A DNA stretch of 46,341 bases from an uncultured Rhodospira sp. (GTDB lineage: Bacteria > Pseudomonadota > Alphaproteobacteria > Rhodospirillales > Rhodospirillaceae): positions 1 through 46,341 of the forward strand of contig NZ_CAKZOT010000006.1 in NCBI RefSeq assembly GCF_937138205.1. The letters run 5' to 3'. Under the pieces are notes generated by a model. It was not told the origin of the DNA. It ran no database searches and saw only the letters and a program-made list of their open reading frames with translations. Positions within the stretch are counted from its first letter, which is position 1. Each line of letters begins with the position of its first letter. A program made the position numbers and the translations under genes. Shown here one piece after another: positions 6,696-14,762 of this stretch.

Positions 6696-7346
6696 GTGTG
6701 CCAGGCATGGCACGAACCTTGGAGGTGAAAGTCCTCTGTGGGCCTTGGTGATGGGAACCACGAGCCGAAGGCAACTGCGTCGTCGCGAGGCGGGGTGGGG
6801 AGGAAGCCGGAGGCGAAACCTGGAGCCGACGAACAGAAACCGGATACGAGGCCGGCGCGGTGGGGCAACCCCGCAATGGACCGGGACGCCCGAGGATCAC
6901 CCGGACACGCGCGCAGGTTAACCCGGCGGCGACCAGGGGAAAGGGTCGTGTCTTACCCTGGGAGGTCTCCCGCTCTCTCCGGGCGATCCGGAGCAGGGGG
7001 TCAGCGATGGCCCCCGACGGGGCGGGAGAAATCAGCAGAGGCCATAGTCGTCCGGTCCGCCGGACGAAGGGCTGAATTCGGACGTCAAGGAACAGGACGG
7101 TCCCTTTCGATGGACAGGTGGCAGCAGCCAGACCGACCACGACAACTGGACCTCTTCGACGAGGCCCGGCTGGCGGCACGTATCGCCCGCACCCGGTCAA
7201 GGGGGTGGATATCCCCAAGCCGGGGGGAGGCACGCGCCGGCCCGTGCATTCATCCAGACAAAAAATGGGCCAAGCATCACTTACCGCCCTGTCCAAATTT
7301 CCCGACCAGCTCTCCGGAAAACGGAGGTGTCCTGCACGCAGAGTGA
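6696..7346 (+). mobile_element. 5' fragment of a group II intron (RNA domain I and truncated ORF start)
   Basis: Directly after the terminator, GTGTGCCAGGC opens a sequence with many hallmarks of bacterial group II intron RNA: GGAGGTGAAAGTCCTC, GATGGGAACCAC, GCCGAAGGCAACTGCG, and later AATCAGCAGAGGCCATAGTCG and AAGGGCTGAATTCGG. At about 7107 an intron-ORF-like start (MDRWQQPDRPRQLDLFDEA) can be read, but it decays within about 50 codons. No reverse transcriptase body and no domain V are seen before the convergent znuB gene. It is a dead 5' fragment; the right boundary is approximate. Confidence 0.6.
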
Positions 7347-7358
7347 GTCAGGTCCACG

Positions 7359-8210
7359 TTAAGGACCGGTCGCGGACGACAGGCGCCCGGCCAGACCGCG
7401 CCGGGCGCGGCGCACGATGAACCGCACCCCCTCGGCAACGGCCAGGGTAACGACGGCCGACGCGACAATGACGGCCCCCGACGTCAGGTCGAAGGCATAG
7501 GCCAGCGCCAGACCGGCCAGGCAGAACGCCAGCGCCCAGAGGACGGCGGTCACCATCAGCATCGCCAGGGAGCGCGCCGTCATCTCCGCCAGATAGGCCG
7601 GGATCGTCAGCAGGGCGATGACGAGAATCAGGCCGATGGCCGGCACGGCGGTCATCACGGCGAGAGCGACGGACGCCACCAGCAGGACATGCACGGCCGC
7701 CACGGGGAGTCCGCGCGCGCGGGCGAATTCGCGGTCGACCGACACCGCCAGGAGCGGTCGATAGAATACGACAACGATCCCCACCAGCACACCGACACTG
7801 ACCGCCATCGTCCGCAAGACATCGCTGCCGACCGCCAGGATCGACCCGAACAGATAGCTCATCAGATCAACGTTGTAGCCGGGCGTCAGATCCAGCAGCA
7901 GAACCCCGAACGCCATGCCGCCGGCCCACAACAGGCCGACGGCGACATCCATGCGCTCGCGTTCCCGCAGGGTCACCAGCGCGGCCAGCACCGCGGCACC
8001 CATCGCGAACAGGGTGGCCGTGATCATCACCGGCCAGCCGGCGAAAAACGCCAGCCCGACGCCGCCGTATCCGGCGTGGGCGACGCCGCCGGCGAGAAAG
8101 GTCATGCGGTTGACCACCACCAGCGACCCAACGACCCCACAGGCGATGCTGATCAGAACGACGGACAGGAGCGCCTTCTGCATGAAGGGATAGGCCAGGG
8201 CCTCAAGCAT
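7359..8210 (-). CDS. znuB: Zinc ABC transporter, membrane permease
   Basis: The 283-aa integral membrane protein has about eight hydrophobic segments and the ABC-3 family pattern (MQKALLSVVLISIACGVVGSLVV, MTFLAGGVAHAGYGGVGLAFF, then ALLTIPAYLAEMTARSLAMLM). It forms the inner-membrane channel for zinc, or possibly manganese. It overlaps znuC by 8 bp and lies third in a znuA-znuC-znuB unit that diverges from zur. This arrangement makes zinc the likely substrate. Confidence 0.93.
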   Translation of the reverse strand: MLEALAYPFMQKALLSVVLISIACGVVGSLVVVNRMTFLAGGVAHAGYGGVGLAFFAGWPVMITATLFAMGAAVLAALVTLRERERMDVAVGLLWAGGMAFGVLLLDLTPGYNVDLMSYLFGSILAVGSDVLRTMAVSVGVLVGIVVVFYRPLLAVSVDREFARARGLPVAAVHVLLVASVALAVMTAVPAIGLILVIALLTIPAYLAEMTARSLAMLMVTAVLWALAFCLAGLALAYAFDLTSGAVIVASAVVTLAVAEGVRFIVRRARRGLAGRLSSATGP

Positions 8211-8994
8211 GGGCGCGCTCCCCCCTCACCGGCAGAACGCGGGCCATGTCATGGACGAAGGTTCCCATCGGACAGTCGGGCCGATGGACCCCATAGACCA
8301 GGGTCAGCATCGGCTCGGTCAGAATGGGGTCCGGATTGTAGAGGACCTGACGGTTGACGCAGGCCACCGCCGTTGCCTGTGGTACGGCCGTCGCCAGATC
8401 GTGCGAGATGAGGATCACCGTGCGGTCGGCCGCCAGTCGCTCCAGGAGTTCGACGATGCAGGACCTCCCGGCCGGGTCGATGCTGGCGGTCGGTTCGTCC
8501 AGCACCAGGATGTCAGGTGCCGCGACAAGGGCGCGCGCGATCAGCACCCGCTGCCGCTGGCCGCCGGACAGGGCGCCGATCGGCCGATCGGCGAAGGCCG
8601 CCATCTCGACCGAAGCCAGCGCCGTTCGCACCGCCTCGCGGGTGTTCCGCCGGCGCCCAAATCCGATCCACGAGCCGGGTCCCTCGCCGCCGTCCAGACC
8701 CAGGGCCACCAGGTCTCCGGCCGTAATGGGAAACGCGGGGGAAATGGTGGCCGCCTGCGGGACATAGCCGATGCGTCGCGCGCTCCGGGCCGGATCATCC
8801 CCGAACACCCGAACCCGGCCCGTCGTCGGCCGCAGCAGCCCGGTGATCAGCTTGGCCAGGGTCGTCTTGCCGCCGCCGTTGGGGCCGAGCACGGCGACGA
8901 ACGCGCCCTCGGCCACTGCGAACGAGGCATCCTCGACAGCCCAGGTGCCGTCATATCGGAAGCTGACGTCCTCGAAGGCGATCACCGATGGCAT
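8203..8994 (-). CDS. znuC: Zinc ABC transporter, ATP-binding protein
   Basis: The 263-aa ATPase powers zinc import. It contains Walker A GPNGGGKTT (about residues 36-44), the ABC signature LSGGQRQRV, Walker B ILVLDEPTA with the D-loop after it, and the H-loop LISHDLA. The C-terminal extension after the H-loop (PDCPMGTFVHDMARVLPVRGE) carries His and Cys residues and is usual for ZnuC. The ATG at 8994 is chosen because the conserved fold starts directly there; the longer open frame overlaps znuA. It lies 19 bp after znuA and overlaps znuB. Confidence 0.95.
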   Translation of the reverse strand: MPSVIAFEDVSFRYDGTWAVEDASFAVAEGAFVAVLGPNGGGKTTLAKLITGLLRPTTGRVRVFGDDPARSARRIGYVPQAATISPAFPITAGDLVALGLDGGEGPGSWIGFGRRRNTREAVRTALASVEMAAFADRPIGALSGGQRQRVLIARALVAAPDILVLDEPTASIDPAGRSCIVELLERLAADRTVILISHDLATAVPQATAVACVNRQVLYNPDPILTEPMLTLVYGVHRPDCPMGTFVHDMARVLPVRGERAHA

Positions 8995-9013
8995 TTCGCG
9001 CGGTCTCCCGGGA

Positions 9014-10009
9014 TCAGCGCAGGGTTTCGGCGAAGGCGGCGCCGATCGACCGCGTGTTCTCCGGCCAGTCATAGGCCAGCGGATCCAGCGGGCGAACCTT
9101 GCCCCCCAAATCCTCGGCGATGGCCTGGGCCGAGCGCTGCGAGAACTGGGACTGGACAAAGATCACCTTGATATCATGCGCCCGCGCGGCGTCGATGATC
9201 TTGTGCATGTCCTGCGGGCTGGGCTCATTGCCGCCCATTTCGATGGCCATCTGGTGAAGACCATAGGCATCGGCGAAATAGCCCCAGGCGGGGTGATAGA
9301 CCATGAACGTCCGCTCCGGGACGGACGCCAGGTCCTTCGCCACGTCGGCGTCGACCGCATTGATGGTGGCGACGGTGGTCGCGTAGTTGCGGCGGAACTC
9401 CTCCGCCAAGCCGGGGCGCTGGTCACGCAGCGCCTCGAACACGGTCGACGCCATGGTCCGCATCAGGAGAGGAGACACCCAGACATGGGGATCGGGCGCG
9501 CCCGCCGAATGGTCGTGACCGTCGTGCCCGGCGGCCTCGTCATGGTGTTCGTCATGGTGTTCTTCATCCGCATGAGCGTCATGCTCGTGTTCGTGCTCTT
9601 GCTCTTCGTGCGAACCGTAGCCGCCGTCCATGGTCCTCCGCTTGACCCGTTCGGCCATGTCGATCACCCGCATGTCCGGGGCCGCATCGTGGATGCGTGG
9701 CATCCACGCGTTTTCGAACGGCACACCGATGGTGAAATAGACCTCGGACTCGCTCACGGCCCGCATCTGGCTCGGTTTCGGCTCGTACGTTGCCGGCGAG
9801 GCACCAGGCTCGACCATCACGGTCGTGGTCACGTGGTCACCGCCGATGGAGTCCACCAGCCACTGCTGTGGGATGATCGAGACCATCACCGGAATCGGCC
9901 CTGCCTTCGGGCTGTCGGTGTGTCCAGTATCATCCGCGAACGCGGGGGACATGAGGCCCAGGGCAAGGATCGCGGGGAGGAGACCGCGGTGGACGGAGCG
10001 GAACGTCAT
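9014..10009 (-). CDS. znuA: Zinc-binding periplasmic protein
   Basis: This 331-aa lipid-free solute-binding protein of cluster A-I captures zinc in the periplasm and delivers it to ZnuBC. Residues 1-25 form a signal peptide (MTFRSVHRGLLPAILALGLMSPAFA). A histidine- and acid-rich loop lies at about residues 131-164 (EEQEHEHEHDAHADEEHH and onward), the hallmark of zinc rather than manganese binding. Conserved ligands follow in DPHVWVSP and YHPAWGYFADAYGL. The ATG at 10009 gives the signal peptide; the longer open frame would run through the zur gene. It is divergent from zur across a shared operator. Confidence 0.95.
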   Translation of the reverse strand: MTFRSVHRGLLPAILALGLMSPAFADDTGHTDSPKAGPIPVMVSIIPQQWLVDSIGGDHVTTTVMVEPGASPATYEPKPSQMRAVSESEVYFTIGVPFENAWMPRIHDAAPDMRVIDMAERVKRRTMDGGYGSHEEQEHEHEHDAHADEEHHDEHHDEAAGHDGHDHSAGAPDPHVWVSPLLMRTMASTVFEALRDQRPGLAEEFRRNYATTVATINAVDADVAKDLASVPERTFMVYHPAWGYFADAYGLHQMAIEMGGNEPSPQDMHKIIDAARAHDIKVIFVQSQFSQRSAQAIAEDLGGKVRPLDPLAYDWPENTRSIGAAFAETLR

Positions 10010-10094
10010 GGCGAATGGTTCCTTGTTGCCTGAACGGCGCACGCCGACGAGTGTGGCCACTGTGTGCCGTGTGGAGTCCGATGTGGCCAAATGC

Positions 10095-10115
10095 GTAGCG
10101 TATAATATACGATAC
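10095..10115. promoter_or_regulatory. Candidate Zur box between znuA and zur
   Basis: A 21-bp near-perfect palindrome, GTAGCGTATA-A-TATACGATAC, matches at 9 of 10 pairs. It lies midway between the divergent znuA and zur genes and overlaps promoter -10 elements, so bound Zur would block transcription. Confidence 0.7.
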
Positions 10116-10131
10116 GGGTTTCTGCGTTCAA
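10102..10131 (-). promoter_or_regulatory. Candidate znuA promoter
   Basis: On the minus strand TTGAAC (10126-10131) and TATTAT (10102-10107) are separated by 18 bases. The -10 lies inside the Zur-box palindrome. On the plus strand the same bases contain TATAAT (10101-10106), which could serve zur. Confidence 0.5.
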
Positions 10132-10153
10132 TGGCAGGCGGAGGATGGATCGC

Positions 10154-10540
10154 ATGAAGAATCGGCGCCTGGCCCCGAACCACGTCGTTGTGTTCGACGC
10201 CCTGAAGAAGGCCGGCCGGCCCGTGACAGCCTATGAGTTGATCGACTTGTTGCGACCCGTGGGTATCTCCGCGCCGCCAACCGTCTACCGGGCCTTGAAC
10301 CGGCTGATTGCCGACGGCCTGGCCCACAAGCTCGAAAGCACGAGTGCCTACGTGGCCTGCGCCCATGCCCATTCGAACGACAGCGTACCGGTGTTCGAAA
10401 TCTGCGACTCATGTGGCGGCGCCCATGAGTTCGCCGACGCTGACATCGGCGACCATCTTTTCCGCCGCGCCTCCGAACACGGTTTCACCGTCAGTCGAAT
10501 GGCGATCGAGATCCATGGCACCTGCGCGCGGTGCCGCTAA
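10154..10540 (+). CDS. zur: Zinc uptake regulator, Fur family
   Basis: This Fur-family repressor (128 aa from this start) binds DNA when loaded with zinc and shuts off uptake. The winged helix spans LAPNHVVVFDALKKAGRPVTAYELIDLL to ISAPPTVYRALNRLIADGLAHKLES. The dimer domain holds CAHAHSND, the structural-zinc pair CDSCGGAHE and the terminal CARC. An ATG at 10145 would add three residues, but GGAGG at 10140-10144 is correctly spaced only for the ATG at 10154. It is divergent from znuA and lies just ahead of the carboxysome operon. Confidence 0.93.
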   Translation: MKNRRLAPNHVVVFDALKKAGRPVTAYELIDLLRPVGISAPPTVYRALNRLIADGLAHKLESTSAYVACAHAHSNDSVPVFEICDSCGGAHEFADADIGDHLFRRASEHGFTVSRMAIEIHGTCARCR

Positions 10541-10884
10541 AACATCAGGCCGGTTGAATCGTGGGCACCTCGAACAACCGGCCGTTTGGCCGGACCGCCG
10601 GCCGGTTGGCGCCTTCGTCCGCTGTGGGTGTTTCACTCTCCCGCGCCACGCGCGCGCACACCCCCTCCACCGCCTGCACGCCGGTCTGGAGGAGTTCCTG
10701 GTGTCTTGCGAAGGCTAAAGGGGTCCGAATGCGACGTGCCTCCACGGTGTCCCATACCCCTCGCGGCGCGTCATCCATCACCCTTGATCTATGGGATGCA
10801 TAGAAACAGTCGAATTGATGAACTCCATCGGCGCGGCTAGGGTGGCCCAAGAATCGGCGCCCACCCACCGACAGGAGCCCTTCA
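10541..10884. promoter_or_regulatory. Leader region of the carboxysome operon
   Basis: No convincing gene fills these 344 bp. The stretch after zur starts with several GGCCGG words able to form hairpins (10552-10610). The last 100 bases hold the LysR-type palindrome at 10789-10803 and the cbbL ribosome-binding site AGGAG (10873-10877). The main operon promoter must lie here, but I see no clear sigma-70 pair. Confidence 0.5.
10789..10803 (+). promoter_or_regulatory. Candidate CbbR (LysR-type) operator
   Basis: CTATG-GGATG-CATAG is a perfect interrupted palindrome of the T-N11-A form bound by LysR-type regulators. It lies 82 bases upstream of cbbL. A CbbR-like gene is present later in the same operon. 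Confidence 0.55.
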
Positions 10885-12300
10885 ATGTCAGCGAAGAAAT
10901 ACGATGCCGGAGTCAAAGAGTACCGCGAGACATACTGGACTCCGGACTATGTTCCGCTCGACACCGACCTGCTTGCCTGCTTCAAGATCACCCCGCAGGC
11001 GGGTGTTCCCCGCGAAGAGGCCGCCGCCGCCGTGGCCGCCGAATCCTCCACCGGCACCTGGAGCACCGTGTGGTCGGAACTTCTGACCGACATGGAGTAC
11101 TACAAGGGCCGCGCCTACGCGATTGAGGACGTGCCCGGCGACCAGGAGAGCTTCTACGCCTTCGTCGCCTACCCCATCGACCTGTTCGAGGAAGGCTCCG
11201 TCGTCAACGTGCTGACCTCGCTGGTCGGCAACGTGTTCGGCTTCAAGGCGGTCAAGCACCTGCGCCTGGAGGACATTCGCTTCCCGCTGGCCTACGTCAA
11301 GACCTGCATGGGGCCGCCCAGCGGCATCCAGGTGGAGCGCGACAAACTGAACAAATACGGCCGTCCACTTCTGGGCTGCACCATCAAGCCCAAGCTGGGT
11401 CTGTCGGCCAAGAACTACGGCCGCGCGGTCTATGAGTGCCTGCGCGGCGGCCTGGACTTCACCAAGGATGACGAGAACGTCAACAGCCAGCCGTTCATGC
11501 GCTGGGAGAACCGCTTCGAATTCGTCGCCGAGGCCGTGCGCAAGGCCCAGGAGGAGACGGGCGAGCGCAAGGGTCACTACCTGAACGTCACCGCCCCCGA
11601 CTGCGAGCAGATGATCCAGCGCGCCGAGTTCGCCAAGGAACTGGGCCAGCCGATCATCATGCACGACTTTTTGACCGCCGGCTTCTCCGCCAACACGTCG
11701 CTGGCCAAGTGGTGCCGCCGCAACGGCATGTTGCTGCACATCCACCGCGCCATGCACGCCGTGATCGACCGCCATCCCAAGCACGGTATCCACTTCCGCG
11801 TGCTGGCCAAGTGTCTGCGCCTGTCCGGCGGCGACCACCTGCACACCGGCACCGTGGTCGGCAAGCTGGAGGGCGATCGCGCCTCCACCCTTGGCTATGT
11901 GGACCTGCTGCGCGAGTCCTTCATTCCCGAGGATCGCCGGCGCGGCATCTTCTTCGATCAGGATTGGGGCTCGATGCCGGGCGTCTTCGCCGTCGCCTCG
12001 GGTGGCATCCATGTCTGGCACATGCCGTCCCTGCTGACGATCTTCGGCGACGACTCCGTCTTCCAGTTCGGCGGCGGCACACAGGGGCACCCGTGGGGCA
12101 ACGCCGCCGGCGCCGCCGCCAACCGCGTGGCGCTGGAGGCCTGCGTCAAGGCCCGCAACCAGGGCCGCGACCTGGAGCGCGAAAGCCGCGAGATCCTGAC
12201 CGAGGCGGCCCGTCACAGCCCCGAGTTGGGCATGGCCATGGAGACCTGGAAGGAAATCAAGTTCGAGTTCGAGACCGTGGACAAGCTGGACGCCGCCTGA
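10885..12300 (+). CDS. cbbL: RuBisCO large subunit, form IA
   Basis: The 471-aa catalytic subunit fixes CO2 onto ribulose-1,5-bisphosphate. Active-site motifs are intact: TIKPKLGLS with Lys168 and Lys170, the carbamylated Lys194 in DFTKDDE, the His-rich segment [12 protein letters not shown], and loop 6 [11 protein letters not shown] with Lys327. The N-terminus [33 protein letters not shown] is typical of carboxysomal form IA. Immediate linkage to csoS2 and shell genes shows it is encapsulated. AGGAG lies 7 bases before the ATG. Confidence 0.98.
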   Translation: MSAKKYDAGVKEYRETYWTPDYVPLDTDLLACFKITPQAGVPREEAAAAVAAESSTGTWSTVWSELLTDMEYYKGRAYAIEDVPGDQESFYAFVAYPIDLFEEGSVVNVLTSLVGNVFGFKAVKHLRLEDIRFPLAYVKTCMGPPSGIQVERDKLNKYGRPLLGCTIKPKLGLSAKNYGRAVYECLRGGLDFTKDDENVNSQPFMRWENRFEFVAEAVRKAQEETGERKGHYLNVTAPDCEQMIQRAEFAKELGQPIIMHDFLTAGFSANTSLAKWCRRNGMLLHIHRAMHAVIDRHPKHGIHFRVLAKCLRLSGGDHLHTGTVVGKLEGDRASTLGYVDLLRESFIPEDRRRGIFFDQDWGSMPGVFAVASGGIHVWHMPSLLTIFGDDSVFQFGGGTQGHPWGNAAGAAANRVALEACVKARNQGRDLERESREILTEAARHSPELGMAMETWKEIKFEFETVDKLDAA

Positions 12301-12314
12301 GGCGGATGCCGCCT
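12300..12314 (+). other. Short hairpin between cbbL and cbbS
   Basis: AGGCGG-ATG-CCGCCT forms a perfect small stem at the end of cbbL. It has no T-run, so it is more likely a stability or expression-balancing element than a terminator. Confidence 0.35.
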
Positions 12315-12361
12315 CCGCCCCGGTTCGATCCCATGCCCCATTCGTGACGGAGCCCGAAACC

Positions 12362-12715
12362 ATGACCATGCACGCCCCTTCGGCCATGAAGGACTACGAG
12401 ACGCAAGCGTCTCTTGAGACCTTTGCCTTCCTGCCGCCGCTGACCCGCGAGGAGATCGTCGAGCAGGCCGCCTACATCATCGCCCAGGGCTGGACCCCGG
12501 CCGTTGAGCACGAGGAGCCCGCCCGTGCGTCGGGCCACTACTGGCCGATGTGGAAACTGCCGTTCTTCGGCGAGACCGACGTCAACGCCGTGCTGGCGGA
12601 GTGCGAGGCCTGCCGGCAGGCCTATCCGGGCCACCACGTCCGCCTGGTCGGCTACGACAACTACACCCAGTGCCAGGGCGCGGCGTTCGTCGTGTTCCGG
12701 GGGCGCGGCTGGTAG
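12362..12715 (+). CDS. cbbS: RuBisCO small subunit, form IA
   Basis: The 117-aa small subunit caps the L8S8 enzyme. It shows the family signatures [43 protein letters not shown] and [26 protein letters not shown] lies 18 bases upstream in frame, but the ATG at 12362 has GGAG at suitable spacing and matches the family's start. It lies 61 bp after cbbL and 63 bp before csoS2. Confidence 0.97.
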   Translation: MTMHAPSAMKDYETQASLETFAFLPPLTREEIVEQAAYIIAQGWTPAVEHEEPARASGHYWPMWKLPFFGETDVNAVLAECEACRQAYPGHHVRLVGYDNYTQCQGAAFVVFRGRGW

Positions 12716-12778
12716 CTCCGGCCACCCCATTCGTCTCGACCGTCGCCCCGTCTCCTGAGCAGCCCGAGAGAGCCGACC

Positions 12779-14746
12779 ATGGCCAGCCCCGAGCAAAATG
12801 GCCGCGCCGCCGCGCGCGCGCGGCGCGAGGCCCAGATCCAGGGCAAGTCCGCCTTGCGCGCCGGCGACACCGTCGCCGCGCCGTCGCGGTCCCCGTCGAC
12901 TCCGTCCCAGCTCGCGCCGGCTCCATCACGGCCGGCTCCAGTACGGGACGACGGCGGCGCGCGGATGGCATCCAAGGCGCGGCGAGAGGCCTTGGCCGGC
13001 GCCGGCAAGGCCGCGATCGCCCGCCCGGAACGCACCCGGTCGGACGCGCCGGCTCAGGGACCGGGGGTCGCGCCCGCGCCCAAGCCGGCGCCCAAGCCGG
13101 CGCCCGACCTGTCGGCCGCCGCGCACGATGCGCCTGAACAGGCGCCGGCGCCGGCCTCTGCCCCTGCCTCTCCCCCTGCCCGGGCAGGCTCCGCGACGCG
13201 CGCGGCGAGCCCGGCCAAGGCGCCCAGCCTCAGCCCGGGGCGGATGCTGGCTCAGGCGCGGCGCCGCGCCATCAGCAGCGCGGGCAAGAAGGGCACCGAG
13301 ACCCATCGCGGCGGGGGCGCCTGTGCCCAGGTCGCGCGCCAGCTCAATCCCGACATCAGTGGACGCGATCTGTCAAAGGCCGTGCGCGAGGACCGCGCCC
13401 GCAACGGCCGCTCCGGCGCCGCCAAGAGCCCGCCGACCGGCCGCCGCCGCCCGAACCCTGCCGCCTCCGACGCCACGTCCGGAACCCAGGTCGGTCCCGG
13501 CGGGCGCGAGACCGGCTCAGAAACCGGTCTGTGCCGCGACATCACCGGCACGCGCTATATGTCGGGCGAGGTGTTTGATCGGTTCTGTCAGGGCGAGCCC
13601 CCGCGCGCGCCGCGCAAGGTGGGAGACATGCGCACCCTGCGGGGTGGCGCCGTGACCGGCACCAGCACCAGCGTGACCGGAACCGCGTCCGTGACCGGGG
13701 CCGAGGCCGGCCGCTGCCGCGCCGTCACCGGCGACGAATACCTGGGCGGTGAGCACTTCGCCGCCGTCTGCGAGACCGCGCCGGCTCCTCAACCCATCGT
13801 GACCGGCCTGACCCGCACCGAACGCGGTCAGACCGTGAGCGGCCCACGCATGACCAACGGCGCCCGGGTGACCGGCACCGAGGCCGGCGCCGCGCGCGCC
13901 CTGACCGGCACGCCCTATGGCGGCGGCGACTCAGCCGCGATCGCCGACAGGCCGGCGCGTCCGGCCGGATCCGGCAGAGACATCACCGGCCTGCAACCCG
14001 GCCCGACCCAGGTGACCGGGGCGGCCAAGGGGGCGTGCGAGACCGTCACCGGCACGCCGTACGTGGGGGCCGCCCAGACCGCCGCGGCCTGTGCGACACC
14101 GCCGCCACCATCCTCCATTCTCCCTGCCGCCGCGCCTCGGTCCGGCGTGACCGGGACGCGCGGGGAAAGCAGCCGTATTTCCGGCACCTTCAGCCGGGGC
14201 GCGGGCAAGGTCACCGGCACCGAGGATCGGAGCAGCGAACCCACCCGCGCGCGTGCCGCCGGGCCGACGCCGGCCATGGCCATGGCCTTCCGCAAGCCGG
14301 TCGAGGCCGTGTCCGCCCCCGTGTCCGCCCCCGTGTCCGCCCCCGTGTCCGCCCCCGTGTCCGCCCCCGTCTCCATCGAATTCGCCGCGCCGCCAGCGCC
14401 TCAAGCGCCGCCCGCCGCGACCGGTACGGACTCTCCGGCGCCCGCCGCCGGGCCGACCGAACCCACCCGCTCGCGAATCACCGGTGAGGGACTGGACGGC
14501 GGCACCCGCATCACCGGCGACGACTGGAACCGGGGTGACCGGGTGACCGGCACCGAGGGCCACTCGTCCAGCGGTCGCAACCCGAGCTGGCGCGGCACGG
14601 CGATGCCGACACCGACACCGACGCCCGCCACGCCCGATCCCGCGCCGCGCCAGACTCCGCGTGCGTCCGAGTTCCTGGTCACCGGCAGCAGCGGTAACAC
14701 CGAACGGGGGGCCCGCGTGACGGTCTCCGGCGGCGCGCGCGGATAA
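12779..14746 (+). CDS. csoS2: Carboxysome assembly scaffold CsoS2
   Basis: This 655-aa, largely disordered protein links RuBisCO to the shell. Its three-part layout is visible. The N-terminal region has RuBisCO-binding basic repeats (ARARREAQIQGKSAL near residues 12-26, KARREALAGAGKAAI near 66-80, QARRRAISSAGKKG near 160). The middle region has repeated ITG/VTG modules with paired Cys (LCRDITGTRYMSGEVF...FC, RCRAVTGDEYLGGEHF...VC, CETVTGTPYVG...AC). The C-terminal region keeps the ITG/VTG repeats that contact the shell. It is shorter than the roughly 870-aa Halothiobacillus protein. I see no obvious frameshift heptamer. A 12-bp tandem repeat encodes repeated PVSA units. Confidence 0.95.
   Translation: MASPEQNGRAAARARREAQIQGKSALRAGDTVAAPSRSPSTPSQLAPAPSRPAPVRDDGGARMASKARREALAGAGKAAIARPERTRSDAPAQGPGVAPAPKPAPKPAPDLSAAAHDAPEQAPAPASAPASPPARAGSATRAASPAKAPSLSPGRMLAQARRRAISSAGKKGTETHRGGGACAQVARQLNPDISGRDLSKAVREDRARNGRSGAAKSPPTGRRRPNPAASDATSGTQVGPGGRETGSETGLCRDITGTRYMSGEVFDRFCQGEPPRAPRKVGDMRTLRGGAVTGTSTSVTGTASVTGAEAGRCRAVTGDEYLGGEHFAAVCETAPAPQPIVTGLTRTERGQTVSGPRMTNGARVTGTEAGAARALTGTPYGGGDSAAIADRPARPAGSGRDITGLQPGPTQVTGAAKGACETVTGTPYVGAAQTAAACATPPPPSSILPAAAPRSGVTGTRGESSRISGTFSRGAGKVTGTEDRSSEPTRARAAGPTPAMAMAFRKPVEAVSAPVSAPVSAPVSAPVSAPVSIEFAAPPAPQAPPAATGTDSPAPAAGPTEPTRSRITGEGLDGGTRITGDDWNRGDRVTGTEGHSSSGRNPSWRGTAMPTPTPTPATPDPAPRQTPRASEFLVTGSSGNTERGARVTVSGGARG
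14309..14368 (+). repeat. 12-bp tandem repeat in csoS2 (5 copies)
   Basis: GTGTCCGCCCCC is repeated five times without change and is followed by a partial copy. It encodes VSAP units in the linker between the middle and C-terminal CsoS2 modules and is likely to vary in copy number. Confidence 0.95.
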
Positions 14747-14762
14747 GGAAGGCGTGTGTGAC

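Noticed and set aside
6738-7346. A 202-codon plus-strand protein after rpmA
   Set aside because: It lies in group II intron RNA sequence and lacks protein-like features until a short intron-ORF-like start near 7107.
10545-10916. A 123-codon minus-strand open frame across the cbbL upstream region
   Set aside because: It covers the probable operon promoter and the start of cbbL, has no recognisable domain and no good ribosome-binding site. Long shadow frames are common in this GC-rich DNA.
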